Assembly: GCA_009704155.1 (NCBI GenBank)
Contig: WLES01000002.1
Coordinates: 1-21,727, forward strand
DNA length: 21,727 bases
Direction of reading: 5' to 3'
From: Actinomycetota bacterium
GTDB taxonomy: Bacteria; Actinomycetota; Actinomycetes; Actinomycetales; Microbacteriaceae
Below are positions 13,258-21,727 of the stretch, piece after piece (position 1 is the stretch's first letter; each line of letters opens with the position of its first letter). Under the pieces are notes generated by a model. It saw nothing but the letters and a program-made list of their open reading frames with translations. It was not told the origin of the DNA and did not search any database. The translations under genes were made by a program, and so were the position numbers.

Positions 13258-15225
13258 ATGACACATTCGAATCGATTCCGGCGAACAATTGGGATAGCCG
13301 AGATTTCAGCACTCATACTCGGAACGCTTGGCCTCGTCGCGAGCGAACTACCACAGCCGGCATTTGCGGCCCCGGCTGGGCCTTACGTCATTTCATCGAC
13401 TGCGATGCTCTCCGGCACCACAATCACCTCACCCTGGGTTCTTGATCTTTCGAGTTCCGCGCACTGGGCGATTGGCGTGAACGCCGCGGGTGGTGGGGTG
13501 CTCGTCCGACGCGACACCGTGAGCGGTGTTTTCACAACAAGTCCGATGGAAGCAGACGAAACCGCGGCTACAGCAGGGACGGCGATTCTTGGCTCCACCC
13601 AGATCGCGTTCGTCGTGTCACTCAAGACTGGCGGTGCGCGAATAGTTGTGCTCGACACGACAACGCGTTCGCGCGTCGCTAGCGCGGCTCTTCCCGCCGC
13701 GGCTGTTGGCTCTACCGCGATTGGTTCGAGTTCACAGGGATATTTGTTCATCGTGACTCCCGGTAGCCCAACGTCGATTCTCAAGGTGACCGTCGCCACT
13801 GGCCTTCTCGCATCAGCCTTGTTCATTCCTGCCGCGAACAGTCCAGCAACGTCTGCGATCACGCGCGCTGGCTCGCTTTATGTGATGACAGCGACATCGC
13901 CAACCAAAGTTGTTGTTGTCAAAACCAATCCGGGCACCACCATTGAATCAACGACGACGCTGGCAGCGATAGCGCCGAGTCTTAACGCGCCAACCTTCGG
14001 ACTCAATGACATGTGGTACTCAACGACGACCACACCGGGTCGCGTTATTGGATTCAACACCTCGTCGAAAGTCATTACGGCGGATTTCGCCGGGCCAGCT
14101 GGCTCAATAGGTGTCAAGGCGCTCACGCTCGACCCGACTCGGGAAACCGCGTGGTACACCACAACAATTTCAGGAGGTGGCGTTCTGGTGAACATGCGGC
14201 TCAGTGACGGCGCAGTCCTCTCCACCACACCTCTTCCATCGACGGTGAGCCCCCATGCGATCTTTGTGTCGGAGTACACCGTTGACGTGTTGAGCGCGGT
14301 GAACGCACACGTCACGCGATTCGCCTTAATCTCGCCACCTGACGCCCCCACAGGGGTTGCCGTCCTCGAGCGCTCGGAAGGAATCACCGTGTCGTGGAAT
14401 CCCGACGCGTCGAGTGAGACGCCCGTGCGTTACGCAGTGTCAGTAGTTGGCAACGGACACATCGCGGGGTGCGAAACCACTGCAACGATGTGTGACGTTG
14501 GCGGTCTCGTCAACGGACATCAGTACACCGTGCGCGTTCGCGCAATCTCCTTGGTTGGGTTCACGGAGTCGGCCCCTCTGTCCGCACGCCCGGCACGATT
14601 GCCCGATGCACCATCTGCCCTCGCGGCGACTCGAGGAAATCGATCCATCGAGATCAGGTGGACGCCAGGGGCCGACGGTGGTCGTCCCGTCGAACGTTTC
14701 GTGGCGTCCGCGAACCCTGGGAACCACACGTGCATCACGACGGCAAACGGCTGCACGATTGGCGGCCTGACGAACGGGGTTCACTACTCCATCACGGTTC
14801 GCGCAGAGACGGCGATGGGTGCCTCGCCTCAACGCTCCTCCACCGAAACGGTCATGCCGGCAACACTCCCCTCCAACCCGGAACACCTCACCACATGGAC
14901 AGAGGGTCGCAATCGAACCATCGTCGTGTGCGCGCCAGGGGACGCAGGTGGTTACCGAGACGCATCCCTCCGCGCGCGAGTAGTTCGAAATGGCGTTCCA
15001 GGAGAATCGTTCAGGCCATCCACCATTTCCACCATCCGAATTGGCGGAACCAAGCCTCAATCGCTCGCAATCGAAATCCGAGCCATCAACGCGGTCGGAG
15101 AGTCGTTGCCGCTCATCATTCCCATCGACACAAATCCGGTGCGCGTGAACACGTCGCGAAGTTCACAACGAAGCCTTTTGACCTCGTGCAAACGCCGGTC
15201 GATGGCTTTTGAAATCAGGCCTTAG
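13258..15225 (+). CDS. Secreted fibronectin type III domain protein (655 aa)
   Basis: Exported protein. The signal peptide is long (about 1-37, ending PAFA). Residues 40-360 form a beta-rich region with repeated short strands and SxxGxx turns, suggesting a propeller-like fold without a clear family. Two fibronectin-III domains follow at about 361-449 and 450-537, each with a Cys-x6-Cys loop just before GGLxNGxxY, as in many actinobacterial FnIII domains. A third, degenerate unit lies at about 538-630 without the Cys pair. The C-terminal tail is basic, with no sortase motif or membrane anchor, so the protein may be released or bound by charge. Function unknown; adhesion or polymer binding would be a guess. 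The upstream spacer shows no clear promoter, and the TAG stop interlocks with the stop of convergent mqo. Confidence 0.82.
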   Translation: MTHSNRFRRTIGIAEISALILGTLGLVASELPQPAFAAPAGPYVISSTAMLSGTTITSPWVLDLSSSAHWAIGVNAAGGGVLVRRDTVSGVFTTSPMEADETAATAGTAILGSTQIAFVVSLKTGGARIVVLDTTTRSRVASAALPAAAVGSTAIGSSSQGYLFIVTPGSPTSILKVTVATGLLASALFIPAANSPATSAITRAGSLYVMTATSPTKVVVVKTNPGTTIESTTTLAAIAPSLNAPTFGLNDMWYSTTTTPGRVIGFNTSSKVITADFAGPAGSIGVKALTLDPTRETAWYTTTISGGGVLVNMRLSDGAVLSTTPLPSTVSPHAIFVSEYTVDVLSAVNAHVTRFALISPPDAPTGVAVLERSEGITVSWNPDASSETPVRYAVSVVGNGHIAGCETTATMCDVGGLVNGHQYTVRVRAISLVGFTESAPLSARPARLPDAPSALAATRGNRSIEIRWTPGADGGRPVERFVASANPGNHTCITTANGCTIGGLTNGVHYSITVRAETAMGASPQRSSTETVMPATLPSNPEHLTTWTEGRNRTIVVCAPGDAGGYRDASLRARVVRNGVPGESFRPSTISTIRIGGTKPQSLAIEIRAINAVGESLPLIIPIDTNPVRVNTSRSSQRSLLTSCKRRSMAFEIRP

Positions 15226-16691
15226 CTGATTCGGAGCGTTGCTGCTGTTCGGCGGAGAGACTTGGCGGCCGCAGCCCGGTTCGCGGAAAGGTCGATTCCA
15301 TACGAGGGAACAAGCTTGGTGATGGTCGGGGTCCATTCGGCGATCTTCTCTGGGAAGCACGTCTTGAGCACGTCGAGCATTGCTGCGACAGACGTGGATG
15401 CACCGGGGGAAGCGCCGAGAAGTCCCGCAATTGAACCGTCTTTGTGCGCAACGACTTCAGTGCCGAACTTGAGCACACCACCCTTGACCGAGTCGCGCTG
15501 GATAACCTGGACTCGCTGACCGGCGGTGTACCCATACCAGTCGTCAGCGGTCGCCTCGGGGAAGTACTCCCGAAGAGCTGCAAGTTTGCGGTCGCGCGTT
15601 GCGAAGACCTCAGAAACCAGGTACTTGACTAGACCGAAATTGGTCAGTGCGACAGCGAGCATCGGGATGAGGTTTCCGAGTCGAATCGAGAACGGGAGAT
15701 CGGTCAGCTTTCCCGCCTTGAGGAACTTAGGTGTGAAGCCAGCGAACGGACCGAACAATAGACTCGATTCCCCATCCACCAGGCGAGTATCCAGGTGCGG
15801 AACCGACATTGGTGGCGCCCCAACGGACGCTTTTCCGTAAACCTTAGCTTGGTGTTGGGCAACAATCTGGGGGTTGTCGCACCGATAGAACTGCCCAGAA
15901 ATGGGGAAGCCGGCAAACCCGCGAATCTCGGGAATTCCCGTTCGCTGCAGGAGATTGAGGGCGTAGCCGCCCGCGCCAACAAAGACAAATCGTGCGAGAA
16001 CCTCGCTCGGCGTCTTCCCCACTTCGTGTCGAAGCGAAACCCTCCAGAGCCCGTCCCGACGTCGGCGGATTCGGGTCACGGTGTGCGAAAGGTGAATTCC
16101 GACGCCGTCGCGTTTCAAAGGCTCGACCAAAAGTGATGTCAACGCTCCGAAATCAATGTCTGTTCCATCGACGAATCGAGACGCCGCGACGGGTTCGTTC
16201 TTTGAGCGGCCAACCATAAGCAGCGGAGCCCACTGGTGGATGACAGCCGGGTCGTCCGAGAACTCTGCACCGGGGAAGAGCGGGTTTGATTTGAGCGCCT
16301 CGAATCTTTTGCGCAAATACTTCACGTTGTCGGCGCCCCACACGAAACTCATGTGCGGAACGGGGACCAGGAAGGCTGTCGGGTCGGGAAGCGTTCCGTC
16401 GTCGACGAGTGCCGACCACAACTCCCGTGACAGTTGGAACTGTTGGTTTACCTTGACGGCGTTGACGGTCGAGACGGTTCCGTCGGGAAGCTGGGGTGTG
16501 TAGTTCAATTCACACAGAGCTGAGTGGCCGGTCCCCGCGTTGTTCCAGGGGTTGGACGACTCTGTTGCCAAAGCACCGGCGCGTTCGTAAATGTCGATAG
16601 ACCACGTCGGTTCTAGACGATTGATCAGTGTCGCGAGCGTCGCGCTCATGATGCCCCCGCCAACGAGGACTGCGTCTACAACCTTGGTCAC
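15222..16691 (-). CDS. mqo: Malate:quinone oxidoreductase (489 aa)
   Basis: FAD-dependent, membrane-associated enzyme that oxidises L-malate to oxaloacetate and passes electrons to the quinone pool, linking the TCA cycle with respiration. The FAD-binding start VDAVLVGGGIMSATLATLI (5-23) and the following NPWNNAGTGHSALCELNYTP are diagnostic of Mqo, as are IHQWAPLLM and FGPFAGFTPKFLK. Length is normal and I see no damage. The GTG at 16691 is preferred: TAGACT ends 6 nt upstream and there is no ribosome-binding site, which fits a leaderless transcript. The gene is divergent from the TauE-like gene (35-bp spacer) and ends in a 4-bp overlap with the fibronectin-III gene. Confidence 0.96.
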   Translation of the reverse strand: MTKVVDAVLVGGGIMSATLATLINRLEPTWSIDIYERAGALATESSNPWNNAGTGHSALCELNYTPQLPDGTVSTVNAVKVNQQFQLSRELWSALVDDGTLPDPTAFLVPVPHMSFVWGADNVKYLRKRFEALKSNPLFPGAEFSDDPAVIHQWAPLLMVGRSKNEPVAASRFVDGTDIDFGALTSLLVEPLKRDGVGIHLSHTVTRIRRRRDGLWRVSLRHEVGKTPSEVLARFVFVGAGGYALNLLQRTGIPEIRGFAGFPISGQFYRCDNPQIVAQHQAKVYGKASVGAPPMSVPHLDTRLVDGESSLLFGPFAGFTPKFLKAGKLTDLPFSIRLGNLIPMLAVALTNFGLVKYLVSEVFATRDRKLAALREYFPEATADDWYGYTAGQRVQVIQRDSVKGGVLKFGTEVVAHKDGSIAGLLGASPGASTSVAAMLDVLKTCFPEKIAEWTPTITKLVPSYGIDLSANRAAAAKSLRRTAATLRIS

Positions 16692-16697
16692 GCTTCC

Positions 16698-16703
16698 AGT
16701 CTA
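16698..16703 (-). promoter_or_regulatory. -10 box for leaderless mqo
   Basis: TAGACT on the minus strand ends 6 nt before the GTG at 16691. Its -35 region would fall on or next to the divergent TauE-gene start. No consensus -35 is seen. Confidence 0.45.
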
Positions 16704-16714
16704 AACGGCGCGGT

Positions 16715-16720
16715 TAGGCT
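16715..16720 (+). promoter_or_regulatory. -10 box for leaderless TauE-family gene
   Basis: TAGGCT ends 6 nt before the GTG at 16727, mirroring the mqo box on the other strand; the two boxes are 11 bp apart. Its -35 region would lie inside the mqo -10/start area. Confidence 0.45.
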
Positions 16721-16726
16721 TGACGC

Positions 16727-18561
<1,835 letters not shown>

Positions 18562-19080
18562 TTATCGACCCGTCCCTGCGTAAACGACGGCGTCAACGTC
18601 TCCGTCGAGACCGAACGCTGCATGGACGACGCCCATGGCACGTTTGAGTTCGTCTCCGCGAGTGACGACGGAGATTCTGATTTCCGACGTTGAGATCATC
18701 TCCATGTTGATTCCCGCCTCAAACAACGCGGTGAAGAGTTGTGCGGAAACTCCCGCGTTGGTTCGCATTCCTCCGCCTACGACCGAAAGTTTACCGATGT
18801 TGTCGTCGTAGGCAACGTCAGCAAATCCGACGTCAGCCTGCGACGAACGCAACGTCGCGACGACAGCATCTCCTTCCGTCCGCGGCAGCGTGAACGAAAT
18901 ATCGGTGAGGCCCGTGTTGGCTGCGGAAACGTTCTGAACAATCATGTCGATGTTGGCGCCCGTACCCGCGACAAGCGTAAAAATCTGGGCCGCCTTACCG
19001 GGGACATCGGGAACCCCGATTACTGTCACCTTGGCAACACTAAGGTCGCCAGCAACACCCGTGATGATGGGTTCTTCCAT
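18562..19080 (-). CDS. lysC: Aspartate kinase beta subunit from internal start (172 aa)
   Basis: Inside lysC, AGAGG stands 7 nt before the in-frame ATG of Met252, one of the best ribosome-binding sites in the window. Translation from it yields a 172-residue protein starting MEEPIITGV and consisting of the two ACT domains. In Corynebacterium glutamicum and Bacillus subtilis, lysC is known to encode alpha and beta subunits from overlapping frames this way, and the beta subunit of Corynebacterium is of the same size and begins at the same place. The alpha2beta2 enzyme senses lysine and threonine at the subunit interface. The second product is inferred here, not shown. Confidence 0.7.
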   Translation of the reverse strand: MEEPIITGVAGDLSVAKVTVIGVPDVPGKAAQIFTLVAGTGANIDMIVQNVSAANTGLTDISFTLPRTEGDAVVATLRSSQADVGFADVAYDDNIGKLSVVGGGMRTNAGVSAQLFTALFEAGINMEMISTSEIRISVVTRGDELKRAMGVVHAAFGLDGDVDAVVYAGTGR

Positions 19081-19833
19081 GTTCTTTCCTCTTTCCGCGG
19101 CGACGAGCGTCCCTTGTGAATCACTAAAGCTTGACCTCACGTGCAGGCGCACACCATGGCGTCGAGCGTACTCGACAGCCCGAATGTGCAACACCTTCGC
19201 CCCTGCCGCGGCCAATTCGAGCATCTCTTCATAGGTCACAACATCGACTTTGTGCGCTTTGGGAACAACGCGTGGATCCGCGGTGAATACCCCGTCGACG
19301 TCGGTATAAATCTCACACACTTCTGCGTCGAGTGCGGCAGCGAGCGCGACCGCCGTTGTGTCACTGCCGCCACGGCCAAGCGTTGTGATGTCGCGAGAAT
19401 CACGGTTAAAACCCTGGAAACCGGCAACAATTGCGACGGCTCCCTCGTCGAGCGCTTCGCGCACGCGATCTGGCGTTACGTCTACGATTCGAGCCGCGCC
19501 GTGCTGCGAGTCAGTCATCATTCCGGCTTGGCTTCCCGTAAACGAACGGGCGTCCACCCCGAGACTCTTGATGGCCATGGCAAGCAACGCCATGGAAATT
19601 CGTTCGCCCGTCGTGAGGAGCATATCCATCTCACGCGGATCTGGTCTGTCGGTGATGGAATGAGCGAGATCGACGAGGTCGTCTGTGGTGTCCCCCATTG
19701 CTGAAACTGCGACAACGACATCGTGACCGAGTGCCTTTGTCGCAACAATTCGGCGCGCCACACGCGTGATGCTTTCAGCATCCGCGACGGACGATCCGCC
19801 AAATTTTTGAACAATGAGAGACACAGAACTCAC
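18562..19833 (-). CDS. lysC: Aspartate kinase, alpha subunit (423 aa)
   Basis: First enzyme of the aspartate pathway, phosphorylating aspartate with ATP. The kinase domain (about 5-235) shows [11 protein letters not shown] (8-18), [12 protein letters not shown] (72-83) and [19 protein letters not shown] (150-168). Two ACT regulatory domains follow (from about 266 and 348), including QNVS at 300-303 and STSEIRIS at 381-388, where lysine/threonine feedback binds in Corynebacterium; these positions look wild-type. The GTG at 19833 is taken, but a GTG at 19824 giving [10 protein letters not shown] is equally good; neither has a strong ribosome-binding site. It lies 65 bp after recR, possibly with its own promoter there, and is coupled to asd. 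Confidence 0.95.
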   Translation of the reverse strand: MSSVSLIVQKFGGSSVADAESITRVARRIVATKALGHDVVVAVSAMGDTTDDLVDLAHSITDRPDPREMDMLLTTGERISMALLAMAIKSLGVDARSFTGSQAGMMTDSQHGAARIVDVTPDRVREALDEGAVAIVAGFQGFNRDSRDITTLGRGGSDTTAVALAAALDAEVCEIYTDVDGVFTADPRVVPKAHKVDVVTYEEMLELAAAGAKVLHIRAVEYARRHGVRLHVRSSFSDSQGTLVAAERGKNMEEPIITGVAGDLSVAKVTVIGVPDVPGKAAQIFTLVAGTGANIDMIVQNVSAANTGLTDISFTLPRTEGDAVVATLRSSQADVGFADVAYDDNIGKLSVVGGGMRTNAGVSAQLFTALFEAGINMEMISTSEIRISVVTRGDELKRAMGVVHAAFGLDGDVDAVVYAGTGR

Positions 19834-19885
19834 TTCACTACTGGATACAACAAAAGGCGTTCGCTAAGTCGCCCGCCCTGCCTAA

Positions 19886-19891
19886 ATTCTA
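19886..19891 (-). promoter_or_regulatory. Possible -10 box for lysC-asd
   Basis: TAGAAT in the 65-bp recR-lysC spacer could start a transcript with a leader of about 45 nt. The -35 position (AGTGTC at 17 bp) is poor. Read-through from dnaX-recR is the alternative. Confidence 0.3.
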
Positions 19892-19898
19892 GCGGTGA

Positions 19899-20501
19899 TT
19901 AGGTTCCGGACACTCGGGTGCGGTGTTGGAATGCGCGGCCGAGGGTGATTTCGTCTGCGTATTCGAGGTCACCGCCGACGGGAAGTCCGCTGGCCAAACG
20001 AGTAAGTCTGATGCCCAGTGGCTCGAGCAAGCGGATCAAATACGTCGCCGTCGCTTCACCTTCGACGTTGGGATCGGTCGCGAGGATGATCTCGGTTATC
20101 GACGAGTCGCGAAGGCGCTCAAGGAGCATGCCGATGCGGAGCTGGTCTGGACCAATGCCATCGATGGGGCTGATTGCACCGCCCAAGACGTGGTACAGAC
20201 CCTTGTACTGGCGGGTTCGTTCGATGGCCACGACATCTTTCGCCTCTTCGACAACGCAAATGGTGTCGCGGGTTCGGCGCGGATCGCGACAGAGTGAGCA
20301 CTGCTCTTCTTGCGAGACGTTGCCGCACACCGCACAGAACTTCACAACATCGCGGATGGTGGCAAGAATCTCCGACAAGCGGTTCGGGTTGTAAGCCTCG
20401 GTTTGAATCACGTGAAACGCGATTCGTTGAGCAGACTTAGGACCGATTCCGGGCAAGCGCCCGAACTCGTCAATAAGCTCTTGCAGAATTCCGTCGTACA
20501 C
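19899..20501 (-). CDS. recR: Recombination mediator protein RecR (200 aa)
   Basis: DNA-binding protein that works with RecO (and RecF) to load RecA at gaps. Visible are the N-terminal helix-hairpin-helix with [17 protein letters not shown] (16-32), a four-cysteine zinc site (Cys56, Cys59, Cys68, Cys71), and the Toprim domain starting [14 protein letters not shown]. The C-terminal [20 protein letters not shown] is diagnostic. Length is exactly typical. The GTG start lies 2 nt after the dnaX stop, so the two are co-translated. The usual ybaB gene between dnaX and recR is missing. Confidence 0.97.
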   Translation of the reverse strand: MYDGILQELIDEFGRLPGIGPKSAQRIAFHVIQTEAYNPNRLSEILATIRDVVKFCAVCGNVSQEEQCSLCRDPRRTRDTICVVEEAKDVVAIERTRQYKGLYHVLGGAISPIDGIGPDQLRIGMLLERLRDSSITEIILATDPNVEGEATATYLIRLLEPLGIRLTRLASGLPVGGDLEYADEITLGRAFQHRTRVSGT

Positions 20502-20503
20502 GA

Positions 20504-21727
20504 TCAGCGTTCCGAAGGTGGAGTCTCAGCCGACGCAGTGTCCGTCGCGTTGTCCCCTGGCGACGCAAAGAGCGATTCACTCGTGTCATCCGCGTCGACG
20601 AATCGAGCACCGGGGGCGACCTCTCGGTCGATCGTGTCGATGAGCGTTGCGCCGAGAAGATCTCGAACGACGGCCTCACCGCGTTGTTCCTCGGCCTGTT
20701 TCGCCACTGGTTCGGCGGCTGGCTCAACTTGTTCGACCGACGCAGTATCGGCACGCGCGACTGCGTCGGCCTCTGCTTGCGCAACAAAAGGATTCGTTGG
20801 CTCAGCGGGCGCCGCAGTCGGAGTCACAGCAGGCGTCACCCCCGTGAGCGGAATCCCTAAACCAACGCGTGGCACGAACCTGAACCGAATCCCGAGCGCG
20901 CCGATGAGTGCCTCGCGAAGATCCTCGAACACTGCCGTGCCGCTCGATGGCTTTTCTTTGAACCGTTCGAGGAATACGGCATCGGTGAAATCAAGCTGCA
21001 ACACATCACCCTCGAGTGAGACTGGCTTTGCGGCGTTCACGACGACCCACGCTCCCGGGTTCTCTTTGAGGTCTTCGACGACATCGTCCCAAATCTCCGT
21101 CACGTCGGAGAGCGCCAATCCCTCTGCGCCAGACTCAGTTGCGGGCTTTACGGGTTGTTCTTTGACGGCGGGTGGCGCCTTTGGCTCTGGAGCAGCCACC
21201 GCAACGGGTGGCATGGCGACCGTTGGTTCGGCGGTAACGGACGGGGCGGCGGCTTCTGCTGGCTTTGAGGCTTGCGCTGTTGGTGCGGACGGCCCTGCCA
21301 CTGCAACGGGCGCCGGTGATTCGCTCGGGCTATTGCCGGCCCCGCGTTCAACCAACAACCGCGCAATCATCAGTTCGAGGTGAATTCGCGGTGGGGTCGT
21401 GCCGGTCATGTTCGACAGCGCGTCGTTGACGATGTCAGCTGCGCGAGAAAGTGCTCGTGAACCGTAGAGCGTTGCGAGCGCCCGCATGCGACCCACTTCG
21501 TCGGCGGGAATTCCGCGGAGGACTGCCTGAGCTCCGTCGCCCGTAGCATCAACGATAACGAGGTCGCGATAGCGTTCGAGAACATCCTCGACGAAGCGGC
21601 GCGGGTCGCTACCGGTCTGAACCACGCGGTCGATCACAGAGAACGCAGTGCTCGAATCCCCCCGCCCGACAGCATCGAGGGATTCGTCGAGAAGCTCGCT
21701 CGGTGTGTATCCGAGAAGGTTGTTGGT
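20504..21727 (-). CDS. dnaX: DNA polymerase III gamma/tau subunit, C-terminal part (5' end off window)
   Basis: The visible 407 residues begin in the AAA+ lid region ([20 protein letters not shown]) and continue through the collar domain ([28 protein letters not shown] and [28 protein letters not shown]). A long Ala/Pro/Glu-rich linker and a tau-type C-terminal domain ([22 protein letters not shown]) follow. The P-loop and zinc-binding parts lie beyond the right edge. The protein holds the clamp loader together and links it to polymerase and helicase. I see no A-rich slippery site for a programmed frameshift, so one full-length tau form is likely. Identification also rests on the adjacent recR. 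Confidence 0.93.
   Translation of the reverse strand, partial: TNNLLGYTPSELLDESLDAVGRGDSSTAFSVIDRVVQTGSDPRRFVEDVLERYRDLVIVDATGDGAQAVLRGIPADEVGRMRALATLYGSRALSRAADIVNDALSNMTGTTPPRIHLELMIARLLVERGAGNSPSESPAPVAVAGPSAPTAQASKPAEAAAPSVTAEPTVAMPPVAVAAPEPKAPPAVKEQPVKPATESGAEGLALSDVTEIWDDVVEDLKENPGAWVVVNAAKPVSLEGDVLQLDFTDAVFLERFKEKPSSGTAVFEDLREALIGALGIRFRFVPRVGLGIPLTGVTPAVTPTAAPAEPTNPFVAQAEADAVARADTASVEQVEPAAEPVAKQAEEQRGEAVVRDLLGATLIDTIDREVAPGARFVDADDTSESLFASPGDNATDTASAETPPSER

Noticed and set aside
14440..15060. Open frame of 206 codons antisense to the fibronectin-III gene
   Set aside because: Arg/Gly-rich shadow frame; the sense strand has clear repeated FnIII domains.
20310..21383. Open frame of 357 codons on the plus strand opposite dnaX and recR
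   Set aside because: It is antisense to two well-identified genes, has low-complexity Ser/Ala/Thr composition typical of a mirrored GC-rich frame, and lacks a start signal.
20504..21727. Programmed frameshift in dnaX producing a short gamma form
   Set aside because: No A-run slippery heptamer is present in the visible part of the gene, and the frame is open through the tau-type C-terminus.

Overview
This window looks like chromosomal DNA of an actinomycete, most probably a small-genome member of the Microbacteriaceae (the freshwater Luna/Rhodoluna/Aquiluna type is a good candidate, but this is inference). The clues are moderately high GC, frequent GTG starts, -10 boxes of TANNNT type placed 6-7 nt before start codons (leaderless transcripts), the dnaX-recR-lysC-asd order, and actinobacterial families such as the LGFP-repeat peptidoglycan-binding protein. 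Genes are packed tightly. No stretch above 300 bases lacks a gene; the longest spacer (13135-13257) holds an intrinsic terminator and one perfect DnaA-box 9-mer. I see no tRNA, rRNA, CRISPR array, insertion sequence or prophage.

Layout. Positions 1-2452 (minus) carry a two-gene heterodimeric ABC exporter; the upstream subunit has a degenerate nucleotide-binding site and the downstream subunit runs off the left edge. From 2528 to 5544 come small genes on alternating strands: a DUF2200 protein, a DUF998 membrane protein, a DUF2834 membrane protein, an MpaB-like (DUF2236) oxygenase and a short-chain dehydrogenase. Positions 5590-9260 hold an O-antigen-ligase-like polymerase/ligase (plus) that meets tail-to-tail a large secreted LGFP/peptidoglycan-binding protein (minus); both point to the cell envelope. 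Then come a homocysteine S-methyltransferase (minus), a GNAT acetyltransferase (plus) and a CASTOR/POLLUX-like RCK ion channel (plus), closed by a strong terminator. A secreted fibronectin-III protein (plus) follows.

Positions 15222-17518 hold malate:quinone oxidoreductase (minus) and a TauE/SafE transporter (plus), which start back to back 35 bp apart. The right end is a minus-strand block, dnaX (partial) - recR - lysC - asd: DNA clamp loader, recombination mediator, and the first two enzymes of the aspartate pathway that supplies lysine/diaminopimelate, threonine and methionine. lysC contains an internal, well-formed ribosome-binding site and ATG matching the separate beta-subunit start known from Corynebacterium.

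The genes are mostly housekeeping and envelope functions. I did not find a clearly new defence or biosynthetic system. The most notable signals are the bacterial CASTOR/POLLUX channel with its leaderless promoter, the repeated 4-bp TTAG overlap at three of five convergent gene pairs, the degenerate ABC subunit, and the direct dnaX-recR junction without ybaB.
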